This document shows, in pieces, positions 1 through 5,569 of a stretch of DNA of 7,505 nt. This DNA comes from Clostridiales bacterium (lineage in GTDB: Bacteria > Bacillota > Clostridia > Saccharofermentanales > UBA5734), in contig SLHU01000432.1 in NCBI GenBank assembly GCA_007135995.1, forward strand, positions 1 through 7,505, given 5' to 3'. The stretch's first letter is position 1, and every line of letters begins with the position of its first letter. The translations under genes and the position numbers were made by a program. The notes under the pieces are model-generated. The model saw nothing but the letters and a program-made list of their open reading frames with translations, did not search any database and was not told the origin of the DNA.

Positions 1-447
1 AGCACCCAGATGATGCAGATCCTGCTCGAGCAGCTTCTGATCGGACTGATACGGCACGATATGGCAATAGAGCGGGACACACGAAAGTCAGGTGATACCA
101 AGGAGCACCATGAACAGTTGATTGTTGAGAAAATCAATCAGTTTCTGACCTGTAATCTTTATCAGAAAATAACGCTTGATGATGTCTGTTCAGAATTGCT
201 TTTCTCACGCACATATCTTAAATCAATCTACAAAAAATGGACCGGGGACAGTATTATGCATCATTTTCTGGTCATGAAAATTGATGAAGCAAAGCGTCTG
301 ATCAGCAAGCAGCAATATACGTTCAGTGAGATTGCCCAGCAGCTTCATTTTTGCTCTGTTCATCATTTTTCAAGAACATTCAGCCGGCTTGCCAGGCTGA
401 CCCCCAGGGAATTCGCCAGATCTGTCCAATCTCGCGGCTTATTATGA
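1..447 (+). CDS. AraC-family transcriptional regulator, C-terminal part (5' end outside the window)
   Basis: The reading frame is already open at base 1 and ends at TGA 445-447, giving 148 visible residues, so the N-terminal part (normally a sugar-sensing or receiver domain) lies outside the window. The visible part is the two-helix-turn-helix DNA-binding domain of the AraC/XylS family. The first HTH is around residues 57-80 (ITLDDVCSELLFSRTYLKSIYKKW) and the linker helix around 90-105. The second HTH is around 107-130 and is followed by the family signature (HHFSRTFSRL...LTPREFAR). The glycine usual just before the T-P step is replaced (RLARLTP), but the fold pattern is intact. AraC proteins beside sugar genes commonly activate catabolic operons. 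This gene converges on the phosphohexomutase gene and may instead control genes to its left. The internal ATG codons at 10 and 13 are not credible starts for a complete regulator. Family assignment is secure; the target is unknown. Confidence 0.9.
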   Translation, partial: STQMMQILLEQLLIGLIRHDMAIERDTRKSGDTKEHHEQLIVEKINQFLTCNLYQKITLDDVCSELLFSRTYLKSIYKKWTGDSIMHHFLVMKIDEAKRLISKQQYTFSEIAQQLHFCSVHHFSRTFSRLARLTPREFARSVQSRGLL

Positions 448-519
448 GCCGGCTGCTGCGCTGTTGCAGGGTGCAGCGTCTAGAGCCTTTATGGTGAACA
501 CAGCTTCGGGCACCTCCAT
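442..519 (-). other. Possible 25-residue ORF between the convergent genes (weak)
   Basis: On the minus strand an ATG at 519 opens 25 codons ending at TAA 442-444. It is preceded 8 bases upstream by GAAGGA, which lies inside the second copy of the 13-bp repeat next to the mutase stop codon. The peptide starts MEVPEAVFTIKALDAAP and has no recognised domain. Its 3' end overlaps the end of the AraC gene on the other strand. It could be a tiny translated gene, but chance is at least as likely. The rest of the 448-536 gap holds short GC-rich inverted repeats (for example cgctg 459-463 with cagcg 474-478) but no U-tract, so no clear terminator for either convergent gene was found. Confidence 0.12.
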
Positions 520-520
520 G

Positions 521-546
521 GAATTAATCCTTCGAATTAATCCTTC
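521..546. repeat. Perfect 13-bp tandem duplication at the 3' end of the mutase gene
   Basis: The unit gaattaatccttc occurs at 521-533 and again, with no gap, at 534-546. The second copy in + orientation contains the last codons and the TAA stop (537-539) of the mutase gene; the other copy lies just downstream. Because the stop is met in the first copy the ribosome reads, the duplication leaves the protein end (LKD) unchanged. It looks like a slippage or short-duplication event. Confidence 0.9.
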
Positions 547-1955
547 AGTTTCAGGTACTGTGCCAGTCTGACAGCGGCCCGCTCAGCCGCTTCGATTGCC
601 GGCATTTCACAAAATATTCGCAGAAGCGGTTCAGTTCCGGAAAAGCGGGCAATCAGCCAGCCTCCGTTGTCAAGGTATATTTTACAGCCATCCAGATAAC
701 TCACCCGTTCAATGTCTGAACCGAAAGCCGGAAATTGCTCTTGTTTCCTGAGCAGCGCTTCAATATCTGTTTTCAGTTCGTCACTAAAACGATAGTCATA
801 CTCAACCATGAAAAGCTCACCAAATTGTCTGGTGATATCAATGTATATTTCGGACAGCGGTTTGCCGGTCACTGCAATCATTTCAACCAGAAGGGCAGCC
901 GCGTATATGCCGTCTTTTCCTGGAATATGGCCTCTGACAGTCAAACCGCCGGATGATTCGCCACCAATGATCGCGTCTGTTTCCTGCATTTTAGATGATA
1001 TATGTTTAAAGCCCACCGGAACTTCATAGCAGCTTTCACCAAAATGAGCTGCGACCCGGTCAAGCAAATGGGTCGTCGCGACGTTTCGGACACAGGGTCC
1101 TTTCCAGCCTTTGATGGTACGAAGATAATAATAGAGTAAAACCAGAATCTGATTCGGGTGCAAAAACTCGCCTTTATCATCAATGATGCCAAGTCTGTCA
1201 GCATCACCATCGGTCGCGATCCCTAAATCACAGTGATTTTCTTTCACAACCTGTTTAAGCGCATTCAACGTATTCACATTGGGTGACGGCAGACGCCCGC
1301 CAAACAGCGTGTCGCGCCGTTCATGAATCACTTCCACCTCACAGCGGGCAGTCATCAGAATCGTCTGCAGACTGGTGCGCGAGACACCGAACATCGGGTC
1401 CAGCGCAATTTTTAAATGTCGTTCACGAATCACATTCATGTTTACCGCATGAATGATCGCGTCAATATACTGGTTTGTGGGGTTAATCCAGATAATCTTC
1501 TTTGCTTCCAGCGCCTGTTCCAGAGGCATGATCTGTATTCTGTCAGGATCAACCCGGCTGATATAGTCTTCCAGACGCTGTGTCACCTCCAGTTCAGCAT
1601 CTCTGCCCCCGTGCGTAAACAATTTAACGCCATTATATAGCGCCGGGTTATGACTGGCTGTTACGGCAAGGCCATAGGCTGTATCCATTTGTTTAACGGT
1701 GTGCATGATCAGAGGCGTGGGTGCGTCACGGTCAATCACACGGCAAGTGATGTCATTGCCGGCCATCACCTCCGCCAGCCATTGTGCAGACTCTTTTGAC
1801 AAAAAGCGGCGGTCATAGCCTATGATCATCCCTTTTTCAGCAGCTTTGTCATCCTTCATCATGTCTGCCAGCCCCTGCGCCAGGATTGTCAGGTTGGCTC
1901 TTGTAAACTCATCCGCGATAATGGCACGCCATCCGCCCGTTCCGAATTTAATCAT
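537..1955 (-). CDS. Alpha-D-phosphohexomutase (phosphoglucomutase/phosphomannomutase family)
   Basis: This 472-residue cytoplasmic enzyme should move phosphate between C1 and C6 of a hexose or N-acetylhexosamine phosphate through a phosphoserine. All four family landmarks are visible in order: the phosphoserine loop TASHNP at 99-104 (S101), the metal site DGDADR at 249-254, the sugar-specificity loop GGESSGG at 331-337, and the phosphate-binding loop RFSGTEPLLRIF at 437-448. The N-terminus FGTGGWRAII differs from the GlmM type (GTDGVRG) and places it in the PGM/PMM branch common in Bacillota. GlmM activity is therefore not expected as the main one, but glucose, mannose or GlcNAc phosphates cannot be told apart here. 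The start is the ATG at 1955, with AGGAG about 7 bases upstream, and it overlaps the nucleotidylyltransferase gene by 8 bases. It is the last gene of a three-gene cassette and would link the kinase product (a sugar-1-phosphate) to the 6-phosphate pool. The gene appears complete. Confidence 0.93.
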   Translation of the reverse strand: MIKFGTGGWRAIIADEFTRANLTILAQGLADMMKDDKAAEKGMIIGYDRRFLSKESAQWLAEVMAGNDITCRVIDRDAPTPLIMHTVKQMDTAYGLAVTASHNPALYNGVKLFTHGGRDAELEVTQRLEDYISRVDPDRIQIMPLEQALEAKKIIWINPTNQYIDAIIHAVNMNVIRERHLKIALDPMFGVSRTSLQTILMTARCEVEVIHERRDTLFGGRLPSPNVNTLNALKQVVKENHCDLGIATDGDADRLGIIDDKGEFLHPNQILVLLYYYLRTIKGWKGPCVRNVATTHLLDRVAAHFGESCYEVPVGFKHISSKMQETDAIIGGESSGGLTVRGHIPGKDGIYAAALLVEMIAVTGKPLSEIYIDITRQFGELFMVEYDYRFSDELKTDIEALLRKQEQFPAFGSDIERVSYLDGCKIYLDNGGWLIARFSGTEPLLRIFCEMPAIEAAERAAVRLAQYLKLKD

Positions 1956-2736
1956 TTTCCCTCTCCTGTAGCAGCCGGCTGCAGTACGCCAGATCCTCCT
2001 GTGTATTTACCCCGAGTATCTGATCTTCATCTTCAATCGTGAGTGTGTGCACAACATGGCCTTGTTCTATCAGCAAAGCCGGGATATCTGTCAAGTAGTA
2101 CTCACCCTGTGCATTGTTGTTTTTAAGGTTATTCAACATTGGCCACAACAGGTGACTTTTAAAGACATAAACACCCGGATTCATTTCACGTATCGCCAGC
2201 TGATCCGGATTACAATCTTTTTGTTCAACAATGCCTTCAAAATGACCGTTTACGTCTCGAACAATCCGGCCATATGCCAGATCACGCTTGACAATGGCTG
2301 TCAGCATCGTACAGTCAGCGTCTGACTGCTGATGTTTCTTTACAAGCTGATCATACGTTTCTGCTTTAAACAGCGGCATATCACCATAGATGATCAGGAT
2401 GTCCCCCTGATACGCTGCAAGCTTTCCGGCCGCGGCAGCGGCAGCATGACCTGTCCCCAGCTGCTGACCCTGTATGGCGTATTGATATTCAGGCCCCATT
2501 TCAGCTTTCACCTTTTCCGCCTGATAACCGACAACCAGAACAATATCCTGTTTTCTGACAAAATCAAGATTATCGGCGACCCACTTGAGCAGGGGTTTCC
2601 CGGCTGCCCGCCGCAGCACTTTGGGCAGTTCGGCGTTTTCAGACTGAAGCCTTTTACCTTTGCCCGCTGCAAGAACAATCACTTTCAAAGGTTTGTCAGT
2701 TTTTTCTGAGTGACCCTTTTTATCATTAAAGCGCAT
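1948..2736 (-). CDS. GlmU-like sugar-1-phosphate nucleotidylyltransferase, single domain
   Basis: The 262-residue protein matches the N-terminal pyrophosphorylase domain of GlmU, which makes UDP-GlcNAc from UTP and GlcNAc-1-phosphate. Visible motifs are LAAGKGKRL (22-30), PKVL (38-41), QQLGTGHA (91-98, uridine-binding), YGDMPL (117-122, metal-binding Asp), YGRIVR (155-160), EQKD (171-174), NPGVY (186-190), GEYYLTD (211-217) and GVN (242-244, second metal-binding Asn). The C-terminal left-handed beta-helix acetyltransferase domain of GlmU is absent, so only uridylyl transfer is expected. The set of binding residues favours UTP and an N-acetylhexosamine-1-phosphate, though other sugar-1-phosphates remain possible. 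The ATG at 2736 is preferred over a GTG at 2757 because AAAGGA lies 8 bases before it and the shorter product begins close to the Rossmann strand. It overlaps the kinase gene by 11 bases, which suggests translational coupling. Confidence 0.88.
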   Translation of the reverse strand: MRFNDKKGHSEKTDKPLKVIVLAAGKGKRLQSENAELPKVLRRAAGKPLLKWVADNLDFVRKQDIVLVVGYQAEKVKAEMGPEYQYAIQGQQLGTGHAAAAAAGKLAAYQGDILIIYGDMPLFKAETYDQLVKKHQQSDADCTMLTAIVKRDLAYGRIVRDVNGHFEGIVEQKDCNPDQLAIREMNPGVYVFKSHLLWPMLNNLKNNNAQGEYYLTDIPALLIEQGHVVHTLTIEDEDQILGVNTQEDLAYCSRLLQEREND

Positions 2737-3856
2737 ACGAATCGTCCTTTCTGACACCCGTATCTTGTTCTAGAACTCTGGCAGGAAAGCCCATGTCTTC
2801 CGCAGCCTTGAGAATCTTGTCCGCATAACTGCGGTGCGCGTACACAAAACAGCAGCCGCCGCCGCCTGATCCGTTGATTTTCCCGCCATAGGCACCCAGG
2901 CTGATCGCGCGTTCAAGGATCGCATCAATCTTCGCAGTCGAAATACCAAGACCATCGCGAAGCTGCACATGGTGTTCACTGATCAGCGCACCCAGCCTTT
3001 GATCATCCATCTGACCAGAGGTCAGCAAAGAAAGGCCTTCACGCAAAATCCGGTAATTGTTGATCTGTGCATCCAGCTTGCCGCGGTGCATCGTATCCAG
3101 GTGCTCAAGCAATTTTTTATTCTCCGGCTGGCTGATAAAGTCCCTTATATTTTCTATGCCATACGGTCTAAGTTGTTCCAGTGCTTCCTCAGCCGGTTTT
3201 TTCGCCTCTGCCAGAACACGTGTTGTGTCTTTTTGATCCAATGTATCAAACAAGATAAAACACCCTTGCAGCTTTGTCTCCAGCTTTCTGATGGCCAGGC
3301 CGCTGCTGAAATCGAGATGAACCAGACCGCCCAGTGCTGATGTGAAATGATCCATTTTACCGCCTGGCTCATTAAACTCTGCCACTTCAGCCTGAAATGC
3401 CCATTCCGCGATTTGCTCCGGATTGTTTTTTTCATGATGCCCGATTGCCTCCAGAAGCGCTTTTATCAAGACAACAATCATGGTACTTGAAGAGCACATC
3501 CCTTTGCCAATGGGTATTTGTGAATCAAGTTTAATATCATAACCCGATAGCTGACAGCCGGCACGGAGCAAAACCTGCACGGTACTGCGAAGGTAATCTC
3601 GTTTCGCTTTATACTCAATCGGCTGATCCAGATCAATCATCGTTTCTTCGTAAAGCCCCTGATCATTGACCGAGTCCAGGCGATCCAGACGACTGTCACG
3701 GATCAGAATGTTAATCAGCCGGTCCTGCCGCGGACTGATGGCCGCGAAAAACCGCAGGTTTATCGCAGTTGCGACTACTTCAAGATTGAGATAATCCTGA
3801 TGCTCACCAAATAAACACAGACGGCTGGGGGTTGACACCCGGATCAGTTTATTCAT
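2726..3856 (-). CDS. GHMP-superfamily sugar kinase, galactokinase-like
   Basis: This 376-residue cytoplasmic enzyme should phosphorylate a free sugar at the anomeric C1 using ATP. The three GHMP motifs are present. Motif 1 is SRLCLFGEHQDY (11-22), corresponding to the galactokinase R-x-N-L-I-G-E-H-T-D-Y; R12, E18, H19 and D21 match sugar-binding positions. Motif 2 is the ATP loop PIGKGMCSSST (115-125). Motif 3 is GGKINGSGGGGCC (324-336). The catalytic aspartate is D169 in GGKMDHFTSALG, matching the galactokinase MDQ...SALG segment. These features set it apart from mevalonate or homoserine kinases. It differs from canonical GalK in GEHQDY and in the Cys-containing loops, and no galT or galE is present, so the sugar is uncertain: galactose, GalNAc, GlcNAc or another hexose. 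The start is the ATG at 3856, with GGGAGG 6 bases upstream. It is the first gene of the cassette. Confidence 0.87.
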   Translation of the reverse strand: MNKLIRVSTPSRLCLFGEHQDYLNLEVVATAINLRFFAAISPRQDRLINILIRDSRLDRLDSVNDQGLYEETMIDLDQPIEYKAKRDYLRSTVQVLLRAGCQLSGYDIKLDSQIPIGKGMCSSSTMIVVLIKALLEAIGHHEKNNPEQIAEWAFQAEVAEFNEPGGKMDHFTSALGGLVHLDFSSGLAIRKLETKLQGCFILFDTLDQKDTTRVLAEAKKPAEEALEQLRPYGIENIRDFISQPENKKLLEHLDTMHRGKLDAQINNYRILREGLSLLTSGQMDDQRLGALISEHHVQLRDGLGISTAKIDAILERAISLGAYGGKINGSGGGGCCFVYAHRSYADKILKAAEDMGFPARVLEQDTGVRKDDSYAL

Positions 3857-4166
3857 AAAAGGCCTCCCTCGTCACCAATTGAACATTTCCATTCGCTGTG
3901 CCGTTTCGTTTTTTTCAGAATATTGATTGATATGATTCCTCAGTTATCTGACATGAACAGGGCTGCCACTCTAAAGAGAGCATTCCGCGATGATTTGTCT
4001 TTTGGCTGATATGTCTAATATAATCGACTCCTGCCGATCATGCTAGAGCTGAACGGACTGCTTTTTTGCACAATCGGACAAACAGCTGCATCTCGCCTTT
4101 TCCAGGACAATAGCACGTCTGCCTCCAGCTCCTTAGTGATATAAAACCTGTCGCTTCACAAAGAAT

Positions 4167-4207
4167 GGACACGCCTTGCATTATATATTGATCCTGAATA
4201 CGTGTCC
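4167..4207. repeat. 7-bp inverted repeat flanking the cassette promoter
   Basis: ggacacg at 4167-4173 and its exact reverse complement cgtgtcc at 4201-4207 lie on either side of the candidate -10 box. Their centres are 34 bp apart, about three helical turns. One half-site overlaps the -35 box and the other sits near the expected transcription start. This is a plausible two-site operator for a repressor, but a 7-bp match over this distance could be chance. Confidence 0.35.
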
Positions 4208-4208
4208 G
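4180..4208 (-). promoter_or_regulatory. Candidate sigma-A promoter for the kinase cassette
   Basis: On the minus strand a perfect -10 hexamer TATAAT (4185-4180) is preceded by a 17-base spacer and a -35 hexamer CGGACA (4208-4203) that matches TTGACA at four of six positions. Transcription would start near 4173 and read toward the kinase gene. The weak -35 box and the overlapping dyads suggest that the promoter is regulated. Confidence 0.6.
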
Positions 4209-4218
4209 CCGCCGGACA
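4203..4218. promoter_or_regulatory. Perfect palindrome TGTCCG-N4-CGGACA over the -35 box
   Basis: Six base pairs of perfect dyad symmetry with a CCGC centre begin 27 bases past the dehydrogenase stop codon and cover the -35 box of the cassette promoter. As RNA it could form a GC-rich hairpin, but no U-run follows on the minus strand, so it is a poor intrinsic terminator for the dehydrogenase. An operator is the better reading, with a weak terminator as the alternative. Confidence 0.45.
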
Positions 4219-4223
4219 AGTTG

Positions 4224-4237
4224 TGAAAACAGCTTCA
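4224..4237. promoter_or_regulatory. cre-like site (possible CcpA operator)
   Basis: TGAAAACAGCTTCA matches 12 of the 14 positions of the Bacillus consensus TGWAANCGNTNWCA. The mismatches are A for G in the central CG and C for T two bases later. It lies just upstream of the -35 box of the cassette promoter, between that promoter and the dehydrogenase stop codon. Carbon catabolite control by CcpA is common for sugar operons in Bacillota, and an upstream position can mean activation or weak repression. The core mismatch lowers confidence. Confidence 0.35.
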
Positions 4238-4244
4238 GCCTTCG

Positions 4245-5270
4245 TTATACAGAACAATCATTCATGACAATCGCTTTAATCACATCAACTGATTCAGAAG
4301 CCTTTTTGAACGCCTCCGGTGCTTCTTCCAGTGTAAAAGTATGCGTCAGCAGCGGTTTTGTTTTAATGCGGCCATCCGCGAGCCACTGGATCGCAGTCGG
4401 AAAAGCATTAGCATAGCGATTGACCCCCACATAATCAAGTTCCTTTTCAATAAAGTCCGCAATGTTCATGGTTACATCATTGCCTGCAGGCCAGCCGACC
4501 TGGACCACACAGGCCCCTGGTCGCGCATGTGAGAAAAGAGCAGCACATGCTTTTGCCGATCCTGAAGTGTCAAACACAACATCGTAGCGGTTGCTGCTGC
4601 CGGCATCAAAACGACCCGCACCAAGACCGTCAGCCACGGCTAGTCTTTTTTCCTGTAAGTCAAGGCAGTCGGCCTGCCCTCCGCCTGCTGCCATGAAGGC
4701 CTGCAAGGTCATCAGCCCTATGGGGCCGGCCCCCACAATCAGCGCTGAAGCGCCCGGACTGAAAGAGGCCCGGTTGACAGCATGAATCGCGACTGCAGCC
4801 GGTTCTGCCATGGCTGCGTCGGCAAAGGACAAATGGTCCGGCATTTTAAACACAGCATCGGCTCTGATCGTCAGATAATCACAGAAAGTACCATTTACAG
4901 GCGGCGCTGACAAGAAAATGACGTCTGGACACAGATTATACCGGCCGCCGCGGCACACACTGCACCTGCCGCAGGGAATACCTGGTTCAAGAACAACTTT
5001 ATCACCCGGTGACACATGCTTCACCAGATGGCCGCAGGCGGCAATTTCACCACTGGCTTCGTGGCCGGGAATATAGGGACGGTCAACAACAAAGTTTCCC
5101 AGCCTGCCTTCCTTAAAAAAATGGATGTCTGAACCGCAGATCCCGTTTGCCTTGATGGCTACAAGCACTTCGTCCGGTTTTGGCTTTGGTATTGCTTCGC
5201 TGACAAGCGTAAGCTGATGGTGCTGGTCAAGATAAAGGCATCGGTTAAGCTGTTTGTTTTGCTCGGACAT
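4245..5270 (-). CDS. Zinc-dependent medium-chain dehydrogenase, sorbitol/L-iditol dehydrogenase type
   Basis: This 341-residue cytoplasmic MDR enzyme should oxidise a secondary alcohol on a polyol or sugar. Catalytic zinc ligands are visible at C45 (CGSDIHF), H70-E71 (PGHEASG) and E156 (AEPAAV). The structural zinc site C100, C103, C106 and C114 is intact. The NAD-binding Rossmann fold carries VGAGPIG at 179-185, and an aspartate (D204, CLDLQEKR) near the end of its second strand suggests NAD over NADP. The GHEASG and AEPAAV wording is typical of sorbitol, xylitol and related polyol dehydrogenases. The segment between the second strand and VVFDTSG (about 210-236) is shorter than in many relatives. 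The ATG start at 5270 has AGGAGG 8 bases upstream. The gene stands alone, with its own candidate promoter and 299 bases to the fucosidase gene. The neighbouring fucosidase makes a role in fucose or other sugar oxidation conceivable, but the substrate is unproven. Confidence 0.9.
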   Translation of the reverse strand: MSEQNKQLNRCLYLDQHHQLTLVSEAIPKPKPDEVLVAIKANGICGSDIHFFKEGRLGNFVVDRPYIPGHEASGEIAACGHLVKHVSPGDKVVLEPGIPCGRCSVCRGGRYNLCPDVIFLSAPPVNGTFCDYLTIRADAVFKMPDHLSFADAAMAEPAAVAIHAVNRASFSPGASALIVGAGPIGLMTLQAFMAAGGGQADCLDLQEKRLAVADGLGAGRFDAGSSNRYDVVFDTSGSAKACAALFSHARPGACVVQVGWPAGNDVTMNIADFIEKELDYVGVNRYANAFPTAIQWLADGRIKTKPLLTHTFTLEEAPEAFKKASESVDVIKAIVMNDCSV

Positions 5271-5432
5271 AAACTGATCCTCCTGTTTGCCTGGGATTTG
5301 ATGATTTCTGACTGATTTGTCCAGGTATGACGCACCTGATATCGCAGACCAATCTTAATCGGATGAAGTATGATTCCATCCTGCTGCCTGTCGTTAACTG
5401 CCATGAACAAAAAGCCTGATGACATTATCTTG

Positions 5433-5461
5433 ATCATACATCATTAAAAGAGACCTGAAAA
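5433..5461 (-). promoter_or_regulatory. Candidate promoter for the dehydrogenase gene
   Basis: On the minus strand, TTTTCA (5461-5456) and TATGAT (5438-5433) are separated by 17 bases. The -10 box matches five of six positions and the -35 box is weaker. The -35 lies inside the distal arm of the stem-loop at 5452-5507. Transcription would start near 5426, about 155 bases before the ATG. Confidence 0.45.
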
Positions 5462-5509
5462 GTCTGACCACCTTACCCTGTCAAAGTGTTAAGTCAGTTT
5501 TCAGGTCCC
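5443..5509 (-). terminator. Probable terminator of the VOC-fucosidase operon
   Basis: The arms gacctgaaaa (5452-5461) and ttttcaggtc (5498-5507) pair perfectly. After a 2-base bulge (5462-5463) five more pairs form (ctgac 5464-5468 with gtcag 5493-5497), closing a loop of 24 bases. Read on the minus strand the stem is followed by TCTCTTTT. It starts about 60 bases past the fucosidase stop codon, the right place for a terminator. The A/T-rich middle, large loop and interrupted U-run make it imperfect, so a protein-binding dyad is an alternative. Confidence 0.55.
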
Positions 5510-5569
5510 TAGCTGTATTAATCATCAGCGTTTTTATGCGGCATCGGTTTCCGGTGTGCATCGGCCCTG

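Larger units (their letters stand above)
3857..4244 (-). other. 388-base non-coding region upstream of the kinase cassette
   Basis: No credible gene was found on either strand. All frames are broken by stops; the longest minus-strand open stretch (roughly 4150-4022, beginning DRFYITKELEAD after an in-frame TGA) has no good start and no family that I recognise. The right-hand end holds a promoter, dyads and a cre-like site (separate entries). If that promoter is used, the cassette mRNA has a leader of about 315 bases. I found no T-box, known riboswitch motif or strong intrinsic terminator in it. The region may be a long leader, a decayed gene, or both. Confidence 0.6.
5271..5569 (-). other. 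299-base gap between fucosidase and dehydrogenase genes
   Basis: It holds the terminator-like stem-loop and candidate promoter described separately, then a leader of about 155 bases before the dehydrogenase. One minus-strand frame is open from an ATG at 5437 right into the dehydrogenase gene, but it lacks a ribosome binding site, overlaps the -10 box and resembles no known protein, so it is not called as a gene. Confidence 0.6.

Noticed and set aside
448..480. Bidirectional terminator between the AraC and mutase genes
   Set aside because: Short GC-rich repeats exist, but no U-run follows on either strand and the stems are only about 5 bp.
444..497. Seventeen-codon + strand ORF starting at the ATGA overlapping the AraC stop codon
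   Set aside because: Very short, no good ribosome binding site, and a Cys/Arg/Leu-rich peptide with no similarity that I recognise.
2332..2709. Plus-strand ORF of 125 codons opposite the nucleotidylyltransferase gene
   Set aside because: It is antisense to a gene with complete family motifs, has no ribosome binding site and resembles no protein family.
2737..2757. Seven-codon extension of the nucleotidylyltransferase from a GTG at 2757
   Set aside because: The AAAGGA motif lies within this extension and is correctly spaced for the ATG at 2736.
2969..3340. Plus-strand ORF of 123 codons opposite the kinase gene
   Set aside because: Antisense shadow of a well-supported kinase; no motifs or start signal.
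3857..4180. T-box, common riboswitch or transposase remnant in the kinase leader
   Set aside because: No T-box AGGGTGG core or recognised riboswitch core was seen, and translated fragments gave no convincing transposase or regulator pattern; a database search would be needed.
5159..5437. Minus-strand ORF of 92 codons running through the dehydrogenase leader
   Set aside because: No ribosome binding site, its start overlaps the candidate -10 box, and a third of it lies out of frame in the dehydrogenase gene.
5469..5492. TTGACA on the minus strand inside the stem-loop as a -35 box
   Set aside because: No acceptable -10 hexamer lies 16-18 bases downstream (only TTTTCA).
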